Assembly (NCBI GenBank): GCA_001839685.1
Contig: MLAK01000849.1
Span: 14,204 to 78,203 of the forward strand
From: Tritrichomonas foetus
Taxonomy: Eukaryota > Parabasalia > Tritrichomonadida > Tritrichomonadidae
DNA: 64,000 nt
Direction: 5' to 3'
The translations under genes were made by a program, and so were the position numbers. Positions 10,237-19,127 of the stretch are shown here, in pieces (the stretch's first letter is position 1; each line of letters opens with the position of its first letter). Under the pieces are notes generated by a model that was not told where the DNA came from, made no database searches, and worked only from the letters and a program-made list of their open reading frames with translations.

Positions 10237-13200
10237 ATGTCATTGCTGAGCATATCTTTTACCGATCGAGTTCAAGAAATAAAGGTAGAGCTCACAGCAT
10301 TGCTTTCAAGTTACAAAACCGTTTTTATTCACCGTGCAAAAACTGCATGTCTATGCACAGATCTTTTTCAAGTTCAAAAAGGGAGGGCACTTCAAATAAA
10401 TCGAGAATCGGTCACACCTAAAGAAGACGAAATATTCAGAGAAATTTTGCAGCTCATCACGAAACTTAAGCAATTGTTTGTTGAGCTCTCAGAAAATAAC
10501 TATATTAAATGCATTCTCGAAAAACCCGTTTTTTATGTCAAAGACCAGCTAAATTCATTTCGGAAAGAATTTAATAGACTTACGCTTGCAATCCAACTCC
10601 TTAAAACCGAGCCTTGCCCTATTAATGAGCACCAGCTCAAAATTGACGAGCATGCTGACATTAACGAAATCATAAACAGAATCGAGATAGTTTGTAAATC
10701 CCCAACACTCGCAAATGATCAAAAAAATAAGCTAATTGAGAAATCAAAATTATATAATCAAGTTTTACAAAAAATGGAAGAAGAGGAAGAGAAAAATAAG
10801 CAAAAATTGCATGAATTAAGGCGTGTTTTAACTGAAAATGAAATAACAGAACGACTTAAAAAATTCCAAAAATATGAAATTAATATTAACGATTATGAAA
10901 TGCAAAGAAGAATCGGATCTGGTGGCTTTGCAGAAGTTTATTTAGGTTATCATAAAGCGAGCGGCAAAGTTGTCGCAATTAAGAAATTACATTCACAAAC
11001 ATTTGATACGCATGCTTTTGAAATGTTTACACGTGAAGTTGAAATAGCTGCAAGTATGAACCATTTTGCAGTACTTTCTTTTGCTGGCGTTAGTTTAAAG
11101 CCACCTTTTTGTATTTTAACAGATTTTATGAGCGGTGGCTGTCTTTTCACTCGTTTACATAAAGGCCCTATGCTTGATCCTACAAAATTGACTATAACTG
11201 CTTTAGGTGTAGCTTGTGGAATGCAATATATCCATGATAAAGGAATGTTACATCGTGACTTAAAAAGTTTGAATATACTTTTAGATGCAGATGATTATCC
11301 AAAAATTTGTGACTTCGGAATGAGTCGAAATAGACCAGATGATCTTTCTTTAATGACCAGTGGTGTTGGAACATCACAGTGGATGGCTCCAGAAGTCATT
11401 GGATCGAAACCATATGACCAAAAAGCTGATGTTTATTCATTTGGTGTCATGCTTTGGGAATTACTAACGAAAGATGTACCTTTCCATGGTCTTAAAGAAG
11501 TACAAGTTGCAATGGCTGTCTTGAACCAAGATCGACGACCCCTAATTCCGCAAAGCTGTCCACCAAAACTAGGAAAACTGATAAAAATATGCTGGGATAG
11601 GGATCCTGAAAAAAGACCTGATTTCAAAACAATTGCAAAAGCATTTCAAAGTGGTGGGATTGCATTTCCTGGTACAAACTCGGATAAAGTTAAAGCGTAT
11701 ATTGATCAGTTTATGGAACATATTCAACAGGTTGATAAATTTGATCCAAAAGACGCTTCTAAAGAATCAGCAAACTCACTTGCAGCTGATTTAAAGAGTG
11801 TCACAAATGCTGATCAAGCTCTTGCGAAATTGAAGCAAATTGTTGATATTAATCCATGGGCACAACACATTTTGTCTACTGAAATTATTGAAAAAATCTT
11901 GGAATTGGCCAAAGATTGTAATGAAACACAACTTGCTTTTAATTTGGTGTTGGCAATTGATCCAATACTTAAAAATAATAAACTATTGAAAAAATTCATC
12001 GAATTAAATGGACAACAAGTTATTTTAGACCTTTTCTTGAAATTTGGTGCAACATCAATGGTTAAAATAATTGAAATTTTATCAACTTTGATTCAAGAAA
12101 AAGGAATGATCTTTACTGTTGATCATCTTGCCAAATTATCTCCATTTTTAGTGGCTAGTGAATTAAATGTGAGAAAATTAACAACTAACTTGATTTTGTT
12201 AATCATTGATCATTCAAAATATGATGATAAATCATCATTGAATGTAATAGTAGCTAATGTTTTAGCGAATGTAATTCCAGAAGCAATGCCATTACTTTTA
12301 GAATCAACGTTAGCTTTACTTAAAAAGCTTTTAGAATTACAACAACCATTTGATACGATTATTCGAAGTGAAGGACCTTTATATGCATTTGCTTTAACTA
12401 CACATAAAGACACATCTGTTAGACTTCAAGCACTTCAAATCATGAATAAAATGCTTTTGAAGTCAGTCCCGCATCCAAAAACTGTGGCTTTGGTCTTTGA
12501 TAGCTTTTATAATTTAGTTGATCAAAATAAAGATAACTCAGAAATCCTTTTTGAGAGTTTAATTACAGTTGGCACTCTTTTAAAGGCTTCATGTTGCTTT
12601 AAAGAAGCTGTTTCACATCCAGATATTACAGCAGCATTCGAAATATGTATCAAAAACGATAAAAAGAAAGTTGTTTTATATGCACTGAAACTTTGCTTTG
12701 CATTTTTAAGCAATGATCTGAGTTTCCACGAATTTTCAACACTTACTCCAGTCTTAATTAAGTCACTTGAAATCCCTTCGAATCAAATTCGAGAAATTTC
12801 CGCCTATTGTTTAACAATCACGATTCACAAACAATCGGAAATCAATAATACTTATAATACATTTTCACCTTATTCACCATCAGATGAAGTTGATACAAAT
12901 ACAAAGAATATTTTAGAGAACTTCATTAAATCTTCTCTTCAATCACAATCGAATTCATTAATCATTGCAACTTTAAGATTGTGTGGTGTTCTTTCTACCT
13001 CAAGAAGTGGTGTAAACTTGCTCAAAATGACAAATTCACCAAAAAGAATAAAAGAAATTTTAGTATCATCCGAAGATAAAGAAGTAATTAAACTTGCAAT
13101 TATGTTCATTGCTTCATATTCAGCTATTTCACCAACATCGAAATCAGCGATTTCTTGTATTCATAAATTTTTCCAATTAATGAAAAATCCAGATTTTGAA

Positions 13201-13620
13201 CCATTCCCATTGATTGCAATTGCTAACTTAACATTGAATCCAGTTGCTGCTGAACAATGTGTTGAGCATTTATCAACACTCGCTGATTTATTATCATCAG
13301 ATGATAAAGGAACAGTTGGAAGAGCTTTTACAGCAATCCATCGAATCATGGATACTCCTGAAGCATGTAAAAATATTAGTGACATTAATGTGGTGAAAAA
13401 GATTGTGGAGAAAACAACTCCATTTTGGACTGGTCAATTTGCAAAGTTTTCATTTGATATCATCGAATCAATTGCATCTTTACCCCAAATTGGAAAAGAG
13501 GCAATTTTGAATTCAACATTTGAAGAGTTCGTTTCAAGTCATATTGACTCTATACAACTCACAGATCCAATCAGGCCCCTTCTAACAAGAATCATTACTC
13601 GTGTTGGAATCGCTGTATAA
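10237..13620 (+). CDS. TKL-family protein kinase with helical N-terminus and ARM-like C-terminus, 1127 aa
   Basis: Three parts can be seen. Residues ~1-200 are helical with a Glu/Lys-rich coiled segment near 185-215. Residues ~220-480 form a complete kinase domain: glycine loop IGSGGFAEV (from Ile226), VAIKK (Lys249), HRDLKSLN (Asp341), DFG (Asp359), WMAPE (Glu386), and the TKL-style WDRDPEKRPDF near the end. All catalytic residues are present, so it should be active on Ser/Thr, perhaps Tyr. Residues ~520-1127 are repeated helical pairs rich in Leu, Ile and Asn typical of ARM/HEAT solenoids. Kinase-plus-ARM proteins of this sort are a large family in trichomonads. The N-terminal bundle recalls the MLKL/MCAfunc four-helix type (inference). 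Stop TAA is followed by A (TAAA). Substrate is unknown. Confidence 0.92.
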   Translation: MSLLSISFTDRVQEIKVELTALLSSYKTVFIHRAKTACLCTDLFQVQKGRALQINRESVTPKEDEIFREILQLITKLKQLFVELSENNYIKCILEKPVFYVKDQLNSFRKEFNRLTLAIQLLKTEPCPINEHQLKIDEHADINEIINRIEIVCKSPTLANDQKNKLIEKSKLYNQVLQKMEEEEEKNKQKLHELRRVLTENEITERLKKFQKYEININDYEMQRRIGSGGFAEVYLGYHKASGKVVAIKKLHSQTFDTHAFEMFTREVEIAASMNHFAVLSFAGVSLKPPFCILTDFMSGGCLFTRLHKGPMLDPTKLTITALGVACGMQYIHDKGMLHRDLKSLNILLDADDYPKICDFGMSRNRPDDLSLMTSGVGTSQWMAPEVIGSKPYDQKADVYSFGVMLWELLTKDVPFHGLKEVQVAMAVLNQDRRPLIPQSCPPKLGKLIKICWDRDPEKRPDFKTIAKAFQSGGIAFPGTNSDKVKAYIDQFMEHIQQVDKFDPKDASKESANSLAADLKSVTNADQALAKLKQIVDINPWAQHILSTEIIEKILELAKDCNETQLAFNLVLAIDPILKNNKLLKKFIELNGQQVILDLFLKFGATSMVKIIEILSTLIQEKGMIFTVDHLAKLSPFLVASELNVRKLTTNLILLIIDHSKYDDKSSLNVIVANVLANVIPEAMPLLLESTLALLKKLLELQQPFDTIIRSEGPLYAFALTTHKDTSVRLQALQIMNKMLLKSVPHPKTVALVFDSFYNLVDQNKDNSEILFESLITVGTLLKASCCFKEAVSHPDITAAFEICIKNDKKKVVLYALKLCFAFLSNDLSFHEFSTLTPVLIKSLEIPSNQIREISAYCLTITIHKQSEINNTYNTFSPYSPSDEVDTNTKNILENFIKSSLQSQSNSLIIATLRLCGVLSTSRSGVNLLKMTNSPKRIKEILVSSEDKEVIKLAIMFIASYSAISPTSKSAISCIHKFFQLMKNPDFEPFPLIAIANLTLNPVAAEQCVEHLSTLADLLSSDDKGTVGRAFTAIHRIMDTPEACKNISDINVVKKIVEKTTPFWTGQFAKFSFDIIESIASLPQIGKEAILNSTFEEFVSSHIDSIQLTDPIRPLLTRIITRVGIAV

Positions 13621-14125
13621 AACTGTTTTATTATACGCATATTTTGTTATTGTGTAAAAGAAAAATGATTAAATAATTATTGGGTATTTTTATTCACTAT
13701 AATAATTTCATATGAGCTTTATTTAAAGTTTTTATACAGGTTAAGTTGTATTCCCCCACTTTTTCAAATCCAAATATTTACAAAATAGTAAAACATGGGA
13801 CGTTGATGATTTTGATATACCGTTTTAAAAAACATCATTATTTGATTGATAAAACCGTAGAGTTGGCCTTTTTTATAAATAATATCTGGATTTAAATATT
13901 TCTATGAGAATTTTTGAATATGAGCTGGTCTATTATGCGTTTAGAGTATCATATCATGCTATTCGTTGGTTCCCATGTCAGGCAAATTTAAAAAACGAGC
14001 CAAAAAAACTTGAAGTGAAGCAATTTGCTTTTGAAAGGAAAACAATGAAACTCAAAAATTTGCAATGCAATTGAATTCACTTTGTATGTTTCAATTTGAA
14101 CTTCTATATTTTTCAATAATTCTGT
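13621..14125. other. AT-rich spacer
   Basis: 3' flank of the kinase gene and left flank of the TIR element. No ORF or repeat noticed. Confidence 0.3.
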
Positions 14126-15506
14126 TTAAGGGCATAGTTTAGCAAGAGATGGTTATATTTATATTTTGGCCTTAATTTCTCCATGGATGGTCAAACATTC
14201 CAATTAAATAGAAAAATGTAATCCCAAAAACCCGTTCGATGTCCTAAATATGATTTTATAGTTTTATTATAGCTGGTAAATCTGAAATATCAGTTAAATG
14301 TTATCATCATGAGAAATGAAGATTCCATCATCAATTATTTTTTCGTGGCTGAGAAAGCTCGACGTCAAGTTGTAGACATCCATATGAATGATTTAAGTTG
14401 CCTGCTAACGATTTTTGATAGATTACGATTATGCCGGAATAAATTTTTTAAAATTGGTTGTTTAAGTATCCCCAACTGGAAGATATAAATAATTCTTATA
14501 TTGTTGCTATGTATTTGTATTTGTATTCTAATGGGTAATTAAATTTATTTATTATTATATGCAGAAAATAAATTGGATAAAGATGTTTTAAACAGTCCAT
14601 TTTTGGGGCCTCACAAATTATAAATAATCATTTTCTGAAAAAGTTACCATCAGAAAATTTATATTTGAAATATCTTTTGATATTTAATTAATATAGTGTT
14701 AATATTGTAATAAGATATATTATATTATTAGTTAATAGCTGCATAAGATGTAAAATAATAATATTAATGATTTCAATCAAATTAAATTTATTCATATTTT
14801 ATTTTCATTCAATTTTTTTTATTATAGTCATTATCTATCTTTCTGAAATTCACAAGATAATTTGATATGTAAAATTTAGGACTTGAAATGTCTGTTACTG
14901 GGAAAAATAGGAAACTAATAATTTTTACTAATCATATAATTATTTCATTTACTGGTTAACTCTAGATGTAGGGATTGGGTTTATAAAGAGATGCTTTCAT
15001 GTCTAATGGTTTTTTGATTTGTTTTCGCAATGCTTTTCTATATTCGAAGTACTCAAATGAATGATAAAAATTTTTTCTTTGAATTACATTCAATTTTTTC
15101 AATCATTTTCTTCTTTTTTTAATGAATCCACTTTTCACTCCAATATAATATGCTGAAAACAATATATCATATAATAAATCAAATATAAAAAGCTATATCA
15201 GAATATATTAAAATATTATAGATAAAATAAAAAGATAATTCTATTTTATATTTACTAAATATTCTGTTAATTATTTTGTAAATTGTGAACACTTACAAAA
15301 AGTTTCAATTCCCACAAGCATGTCATCTAAAAGTGTGGAATAAAAACGAAATAAATTATTATTATGATTTTATCTTTATTAACTACGTCTATATATTCTT
15401 TAAACTAAGTTAACAATTGATTTCATAAATTTTTCCCGAAGATATCGATAAACAACCTATTTCTCTCAAATAAATATAACCATCTCTTGCTAAACTATGC
15501 CCTTAA
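14126..15506 (+). mobile_element. Complete 1.37-kb TIR element with TTAA target duplications (non-autonomous)
   Basis: The element runs 14130-15502 and is flanked on both sides by TTAA (14126-14129 and 15503-15506). The termini are perfect inverted repeats of about 32 bp starting GGGCATAGTTTAGCAAGAGA. A second, inverted and window-truncated copy is at 1-1030. No ORF longer than about 60 codons lies inside, so it cannot encode its own transposase and is best described as a large MITE-like or deletion derivative. TTAA duplication is the hallmark of piggyBac-type transposition, but the TIR start (GGG) is not the usual CCC, so the superfamily is unproven. Near identity of the two copies suggests recent activity. 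Confidence 0.85.
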
Positions 15507-16072
15507 CAGGTTTTGTAACAAAACTTTTTCCTGGCAAATTAAATATTTCATTCAATTAAATTGATAAGTTACACAAAAATAGACAATATGAATTTCCACT
15601 GCTCAACGTGAAATTTATGACAAGTAGTCATAATAATACTTATGCCTAGTTTTATTATTCACTTTGGAAGTGTTGGATATCTCAAAAAAACTGAAATAGG
15701 TCCTGTGATCGAAGTTTTAATTGAAGTAAATCTCCTTATCTTTGGCCGGCGGTTAGATACAATGTAGTGTTACGTTAAAACATTGACCTTGAACCGACAT
15801 GATGGTAGTATACGTGGAAATAGTTGTTTCATGACATTTCAAATAGTATTATAAGATTATATAACATTTATCTAACATATAATATCAATTTAATAACAAA
15901 AATATCAATTGTTTTCCAAGAAAAGCATCAATTTTACTGGAGATTTTTCAGAGCATTTGCAAGTAGCAATGATTGAAAATCTGATTGAATTAGGCAAAAT
16001 TTCAGTGAAAAACGATCAAAATCGCGAGAAAAAGTTCAATTTTGACGCGATTGACGGTTTGGCTAGACACAT
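15507..16072. other. Spacer upstream of the Bfr1-like gene
   Basis: AT-rich. An in-frame open stretch without ATG (15909-15968) precedes the first ATG at 15969, but the likely transcription start lies further downstream at 16075 (see the Inr entry), so this is treated as non-coding. Confidence 0.35.
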
Positions 16073-16080
16073 TCACTTTC
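16073..16080 (+). promoter_or_regulatory. Inr element of the Bfr1-like gene
   Basis: TCACTTTC is a very good match to the trichomonad initiator (TCA, +1 at A, then Py-T-T/A-Py). The predicted +1 at 16075 would give a leader of 8 nt before the ATG at 16083, within the usual very short trichomonad leader range. This argues for the internal ATG as the true start. Confidence 0.6.
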
Positions 16081-16082
16081 TA

Positions 16083-17612
16083 ATGGATTCTCAAAAACAA
16101 GGAAATCAATCACAGGGCGGACCACGTCGCGGCGGCTTTCGTGGAGGACGTGGAAACCGCGGCCGTGGTGGCGAAAATCATCAAGAAAACCGAGGACGCG
16201 GTGGAGCACGTGGTGGACGTGGCGGCCAAGGTGGTGAAAGAAGACCAGCCGACAGAACCCAAATGCCACGCAGACCAAGAATGTTTCCAAAGAACGATAT
16301 CAAGGACATCAAATTAAATCCAATCCAAGCCGAACAAATCAAAGAATTAGATGAAAAGCTTCGCGCTATTGGAAAGCCAGTTCCACCAAATCAAGAAGAA
16401 TACAAGACAAAGATCAAGGTCTTCGAAGACAAGATCTCCGAGATTTTCGACCGCATCAAGACATATCACGAGTCAATCAATGAACAACAAAATCTCCGCA
16501 AGAAATTCTTCGAAGATAACAACTCAGGTGATAACGTCGATAACGCCCAATTCAATGAATTGCTCAACAAGAAGAAGGCTTTGATGACCCAGAGGAAAGC
16601 AACAGACGACTTAAGAACAGCTACACACCAAAAAATCCAGAGCCTCAAGGATAAGACAGGTTTCAGCAACTATGATGCTGCTCTTGTTCGTATTGATGAA
16701 ATCGATGACCGCATTGGATCAGCCACATTGAACAACAACGAACTCAAGAAGCTTCTTGGTGAACGCGACAGAATTGCTAAAGAAGCCCCAGCTCTTCAAC
16801 AAATCGAACCCCTACAAAAACAACTCCAAGAATCGCGCGAAAAATTGAACGGCATTTATGAAGAAATCAATAAGATCAACAAAGAAATCGACGATTTCAG
16901 AGAAAAGAGAAACAACGCCTTCGAAACAAGGAAATCTCTTAAGAACGAATCACAGAAATTCTACGACCAAATCGAAATCTTCCGTGGCAAAATCGCCGAA
17001 TTGAAGAAAGAGGTTGAAGCAAAGAAAGAAGAGAAGCAAACCTTCCAAAACGCCTTCAACAAGCAATTCGATGAATACCGCAAGAAGCTTCAAGAGAAAT
17101 CAGATCTCGAATATCAGAGAAACGTTATCTACTGTGAAGCCGAAAGAATCATGAACCAAGTTCGCCAAGGACTTGCTAAAATCGGTGAAATCCGCGAAAA
17201 AGTAAATCCACACCAGAAAGAAATCCAGGATGCTTCTTCACTCGTTCAGTACCTCGAGCACCTTCAGGATAGCGCCGAGCAGAAAGAAGCAGAATCCAAG
17301 GTCGTTCACGGAAAAGCGGAAGATCAAAAGATCCTCGACCTCATCGCCTCCTGCAAGGCCACAAAGAAGGCCAAGCGCCAGCAGAAAGAGCAGCCAAAGC
17401 CTAAGGCCCAGACAATAACCCACTCCCTCCAGACAGTCGCCCAATTCGGCGATCTTAACCTTACTGCCCCAACCAAGATCGAGGAAATCCCAGAGCTTGT
17501 CAAGAAGCTCCGCGAAATGATCAAGGGCTGGGAGGCAACCTTCATCAAGGCCAACGTCGCCTTCAACGTCAAGGAAGACGGATCTGTAGCTGTCAGCATT
17601 AGACTCGCCTAA
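16083..17612 (+). CDS. Bfr1-like RGG/coiled-coil RNA-associated protein, 509 aa
   Basis: I start at 16083 because a strong Inr ends 2 nt upstream; an in-frame ATG also exists at 15969. Residues ~12-70 form an RGG/RG-rich segment, a typical RNA-binding and arginine-methylation region. The rest is almost continuous charged coiled coil. The block around residues 190-240 (KDKTGFSNYDAALVRIDEID, then DRIGSATLNNNELKKLLGER) matches the conserved part of the Bfr1/nuclear-segregation family, where a short helix pair, K..Y.....I..RI..L....., is followed by E/D-K-K-L. Yeast Bfr1 associates with polysomes and ER mRNPs; yeast Bfr1 lacks the RGG head. Codon use is strongly G/C-ending, especially near the 3' end, unlike most neighbours, suggesting high expression. 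Role in mRNP or translation is inference from the family. Confidence 0.75.
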   Translation: MDSQKQGNQSQGGPRRGGFRGGRGNRGRGGENHQENRGRGGARGGRGGQGGERRPADRTQMPRRPRMFPKNDIKDIKLNPIQAEQIKELDEKLRAIGKPVPPNQEEYKTKIKVFEDKISEIFDRIKTYHESINEQQNLRKKFFEDNNSGDNVDNAQFNELLNKKKALMTQRKATDDLRTATHQKIQSLKDKTGFSNYDAALVRIDEIDDRIGSATLNNNELKKLLGERDRIAKEAPALQQIEPLQKQLQESREKLNGIYEEINKINKEIDDFREKRNNAFETRKSLKNESQKFYDQIEIFRGKIAELKKEVEAKKEEKQTFQNAFNKQFDEYRKKLQEKSDLEYQRNVIYCEAERIMNQVRQGLAKIGEIREKVNPHQKEIQDASSLVQYLEHLQDSAEQKEAESKVVHGKAEDQKILDLIASCKATKKAKRQQKEQPKPKAQTITHSLQTVAQFGDLNLTAPTKIEEIPELVKKLREMIKGWEATFIKANVAFNVKEDGSVAVSIRLA

Positions 17613-17640
17613 GTAAATTAATGCAAACTGCTTTATAACT

Positions 17641-17728
17641 TTCCACTCACTTTCGTTTTCTTTTCCACTCACTCTCATTTTCTTTTCCACTCACTCTCAT
17701 TTTCTTTTCCACTCACTCTCATTTTCTT
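17641..17728 (+). repeat. 22-bp tandem repeat, 4 units
   Basis: Four consecutive 22-bp units of the type TTCCACTCACTCTCATTTTC(TT), the first with two differences. The array begins 28 bp after the Bfr1-like stop codon, so it lies in the 3' flank or 3' UTR. Confidence 0.9.
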
Positions 17729-17756
17729 TTCGAACTTTTTTTCATTTCTTTGCGTG

Positions 17757-18008
17757 CCTCTGCATGACGACCACAAGGCTACGACTAATGATTAGCCCTT
17801 TCAGTGGGCTAGCCGCGGGTATATACCTGTCGACTTTTTCGGCACCGAAAAAAGTGGGAAATGCTATCCTTTCAAAAAGGTTCTTAACAAATGTTCCATC
17901 AAATAAAGGGCACATTCCGGGAATTCGGGTACAGAACTGAAAGGGTTAGGTTAATTCTAAAGGTGATTCTTAATTTTGGGATTCGCTTTTTGGGTCGTAA
18001 TGCAGAGG
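17757..18008 (+). mobile_element. Small TIR element (MITE-like), long form, 252 bp
   Basis: The ends are inverted repeats: CCTCTGCATGACGACC at 17757-17772 and GGTCGTAATGCAGAGG at 17993-18008, one mismatch. The last ~50 bp resemble the last ~50 bp of a second element at 62792-62911, so it is a family and not chance. The interior is unusually G/C-rich and full of stems: TAGCCC/GGGCTA (17793-17811), GGTATATACC (17818-17827), CTTTTTCGG/CCGAAAAAAG (17834-17854). I see no convincing target-site duplication. It could also be a structured RNA gene that has been mobilised. Confidence 0.65.
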
Positions 18009-19119
18009 TTTATTCCTTTGATTTCATTTGAATTTCGATTGGCATTTTTTTTTTTTTTTTGGTTCCGTCTTCATCTTATTTTTATATCGTTTGGACAACT
18101 TCGTTTATTTGGAATTCCAATGAATCATTTTAAACAACTATCAAAGTTATTTGTTCTGCTTCAGGAAAAAAAAGATTCAAATATCTGATGTCATGAATTT
18201 TGAGGTATTTTGGAAATACGTAAATGCTCAATCAATGAAGAAGAATACATCAAATTGAAATGAAAATTTCATTGGAAAAAAGAAACCTCTGAAATTCATT
18301 TTTCCCATATTTCACAAATTTATGTTTCCGTAGTCAGTAATTATCTTTAAGCTACACAGAAAAATATGTAAAAACTGCCTAATATGGGACATATTACAGA
18401 CTGTAATTCAGGATCACATATTTTGGCTTTATTTACCATTTCTTTGATAAGCATCTTTCTACCATCTTACAAATTAAATACAGCTATAAATTCCATTCGA
18501 AAGAGGGATTTTTGGTGATTCACATTAATTAATTCGAAAAACTGATCTTCGGTCATATTTCATTATGAAATATCCCAAAGTATATACAAACGCTGGTTTG
18601 ATAGATTTCTATAATAAAATTACAACAATATGGTTGCTTCATGATTTTTGATATAGAAAAGTCAATTTGTGTGAATTATATTTTCAAAGATCGATATTTG
18701 AATGTTTATTGTAAATTGAACATATTTTTACCTCATTTTGCAAAATAATATATCGTGCATATCCTGTGATGTGAATATTCATCAGGGATCCATCCTCTAG
18801 GAATGAAAGAATTTATTGATGAATAGTCCCACAGTTTATGCTCATACACTAATTCATCGAATGTCATACAAACATACAATCATCGATAATTTTTTTTCAA
18901 TTATCTTACAGACAAAAAATGCCCTTTATTTCAATTTTCTATTGATCTGAAAAAACTTAATTGTTATTCAATTGTTCAATCTTTCATTCGGCAGGATAAC
19001 AATACAATTTATGATGAAAAAATGTGATTTCAGATACGAAACTACATTCAATTCTTTTCTTTAACAGGGGGAATATTATAATTTTTCAGTGATATTTGTG
19101 AAATATTTGAATTTGCTTT
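18009..19119. other. Long AT-rich spacer upstream of the M60 peptidase
   Basis: Over 1 kb with no supportable gene. A run of T at 18048-18060 and scattered A/T runs only. No second copy of any block was noticed within the window. Confidence 0.35.
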
Positions 19120-19127
19120 TCATTTTT
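19120..19127 (+). promoter_or_regulatory. Inr element of the M60 peptidase gene
   Basis: TCATTTTT lies directly against the ATG at 19128, with the predicted +1 A at 19122 giving a 6-nt leader. A close match to the trichomonad initiator, it supports the chosen start. Confidence 0.6.

Noticed and set aside
14130..15502. Tourist/Harbinger assignment
   Set aside because: The TSD would have to be TTA on both sides in the same orientation; the sequence gives the palindromic TTAA, which fits piggyBac-type better.
16063..16290. 75-codon His/Gly-rich antisense ORF
   Set aside because: Antisense of the RGG segment; a compositional artefact.
17750..17960. Telomerase RNA or other named ncRNA
   Set aside because: The - strand contains ACCTAACCC, suggestive of a TTAGGG template, but the matching is short, and the region is better explained as the core of a TIR element; no SRP, RNase P or snRNA signature fits.
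18001..18200. 70-codon Phe-rich ORF
   Set aside because: Runs over a T-rich stretch; starts without a supported ATG context and has no coding signal.
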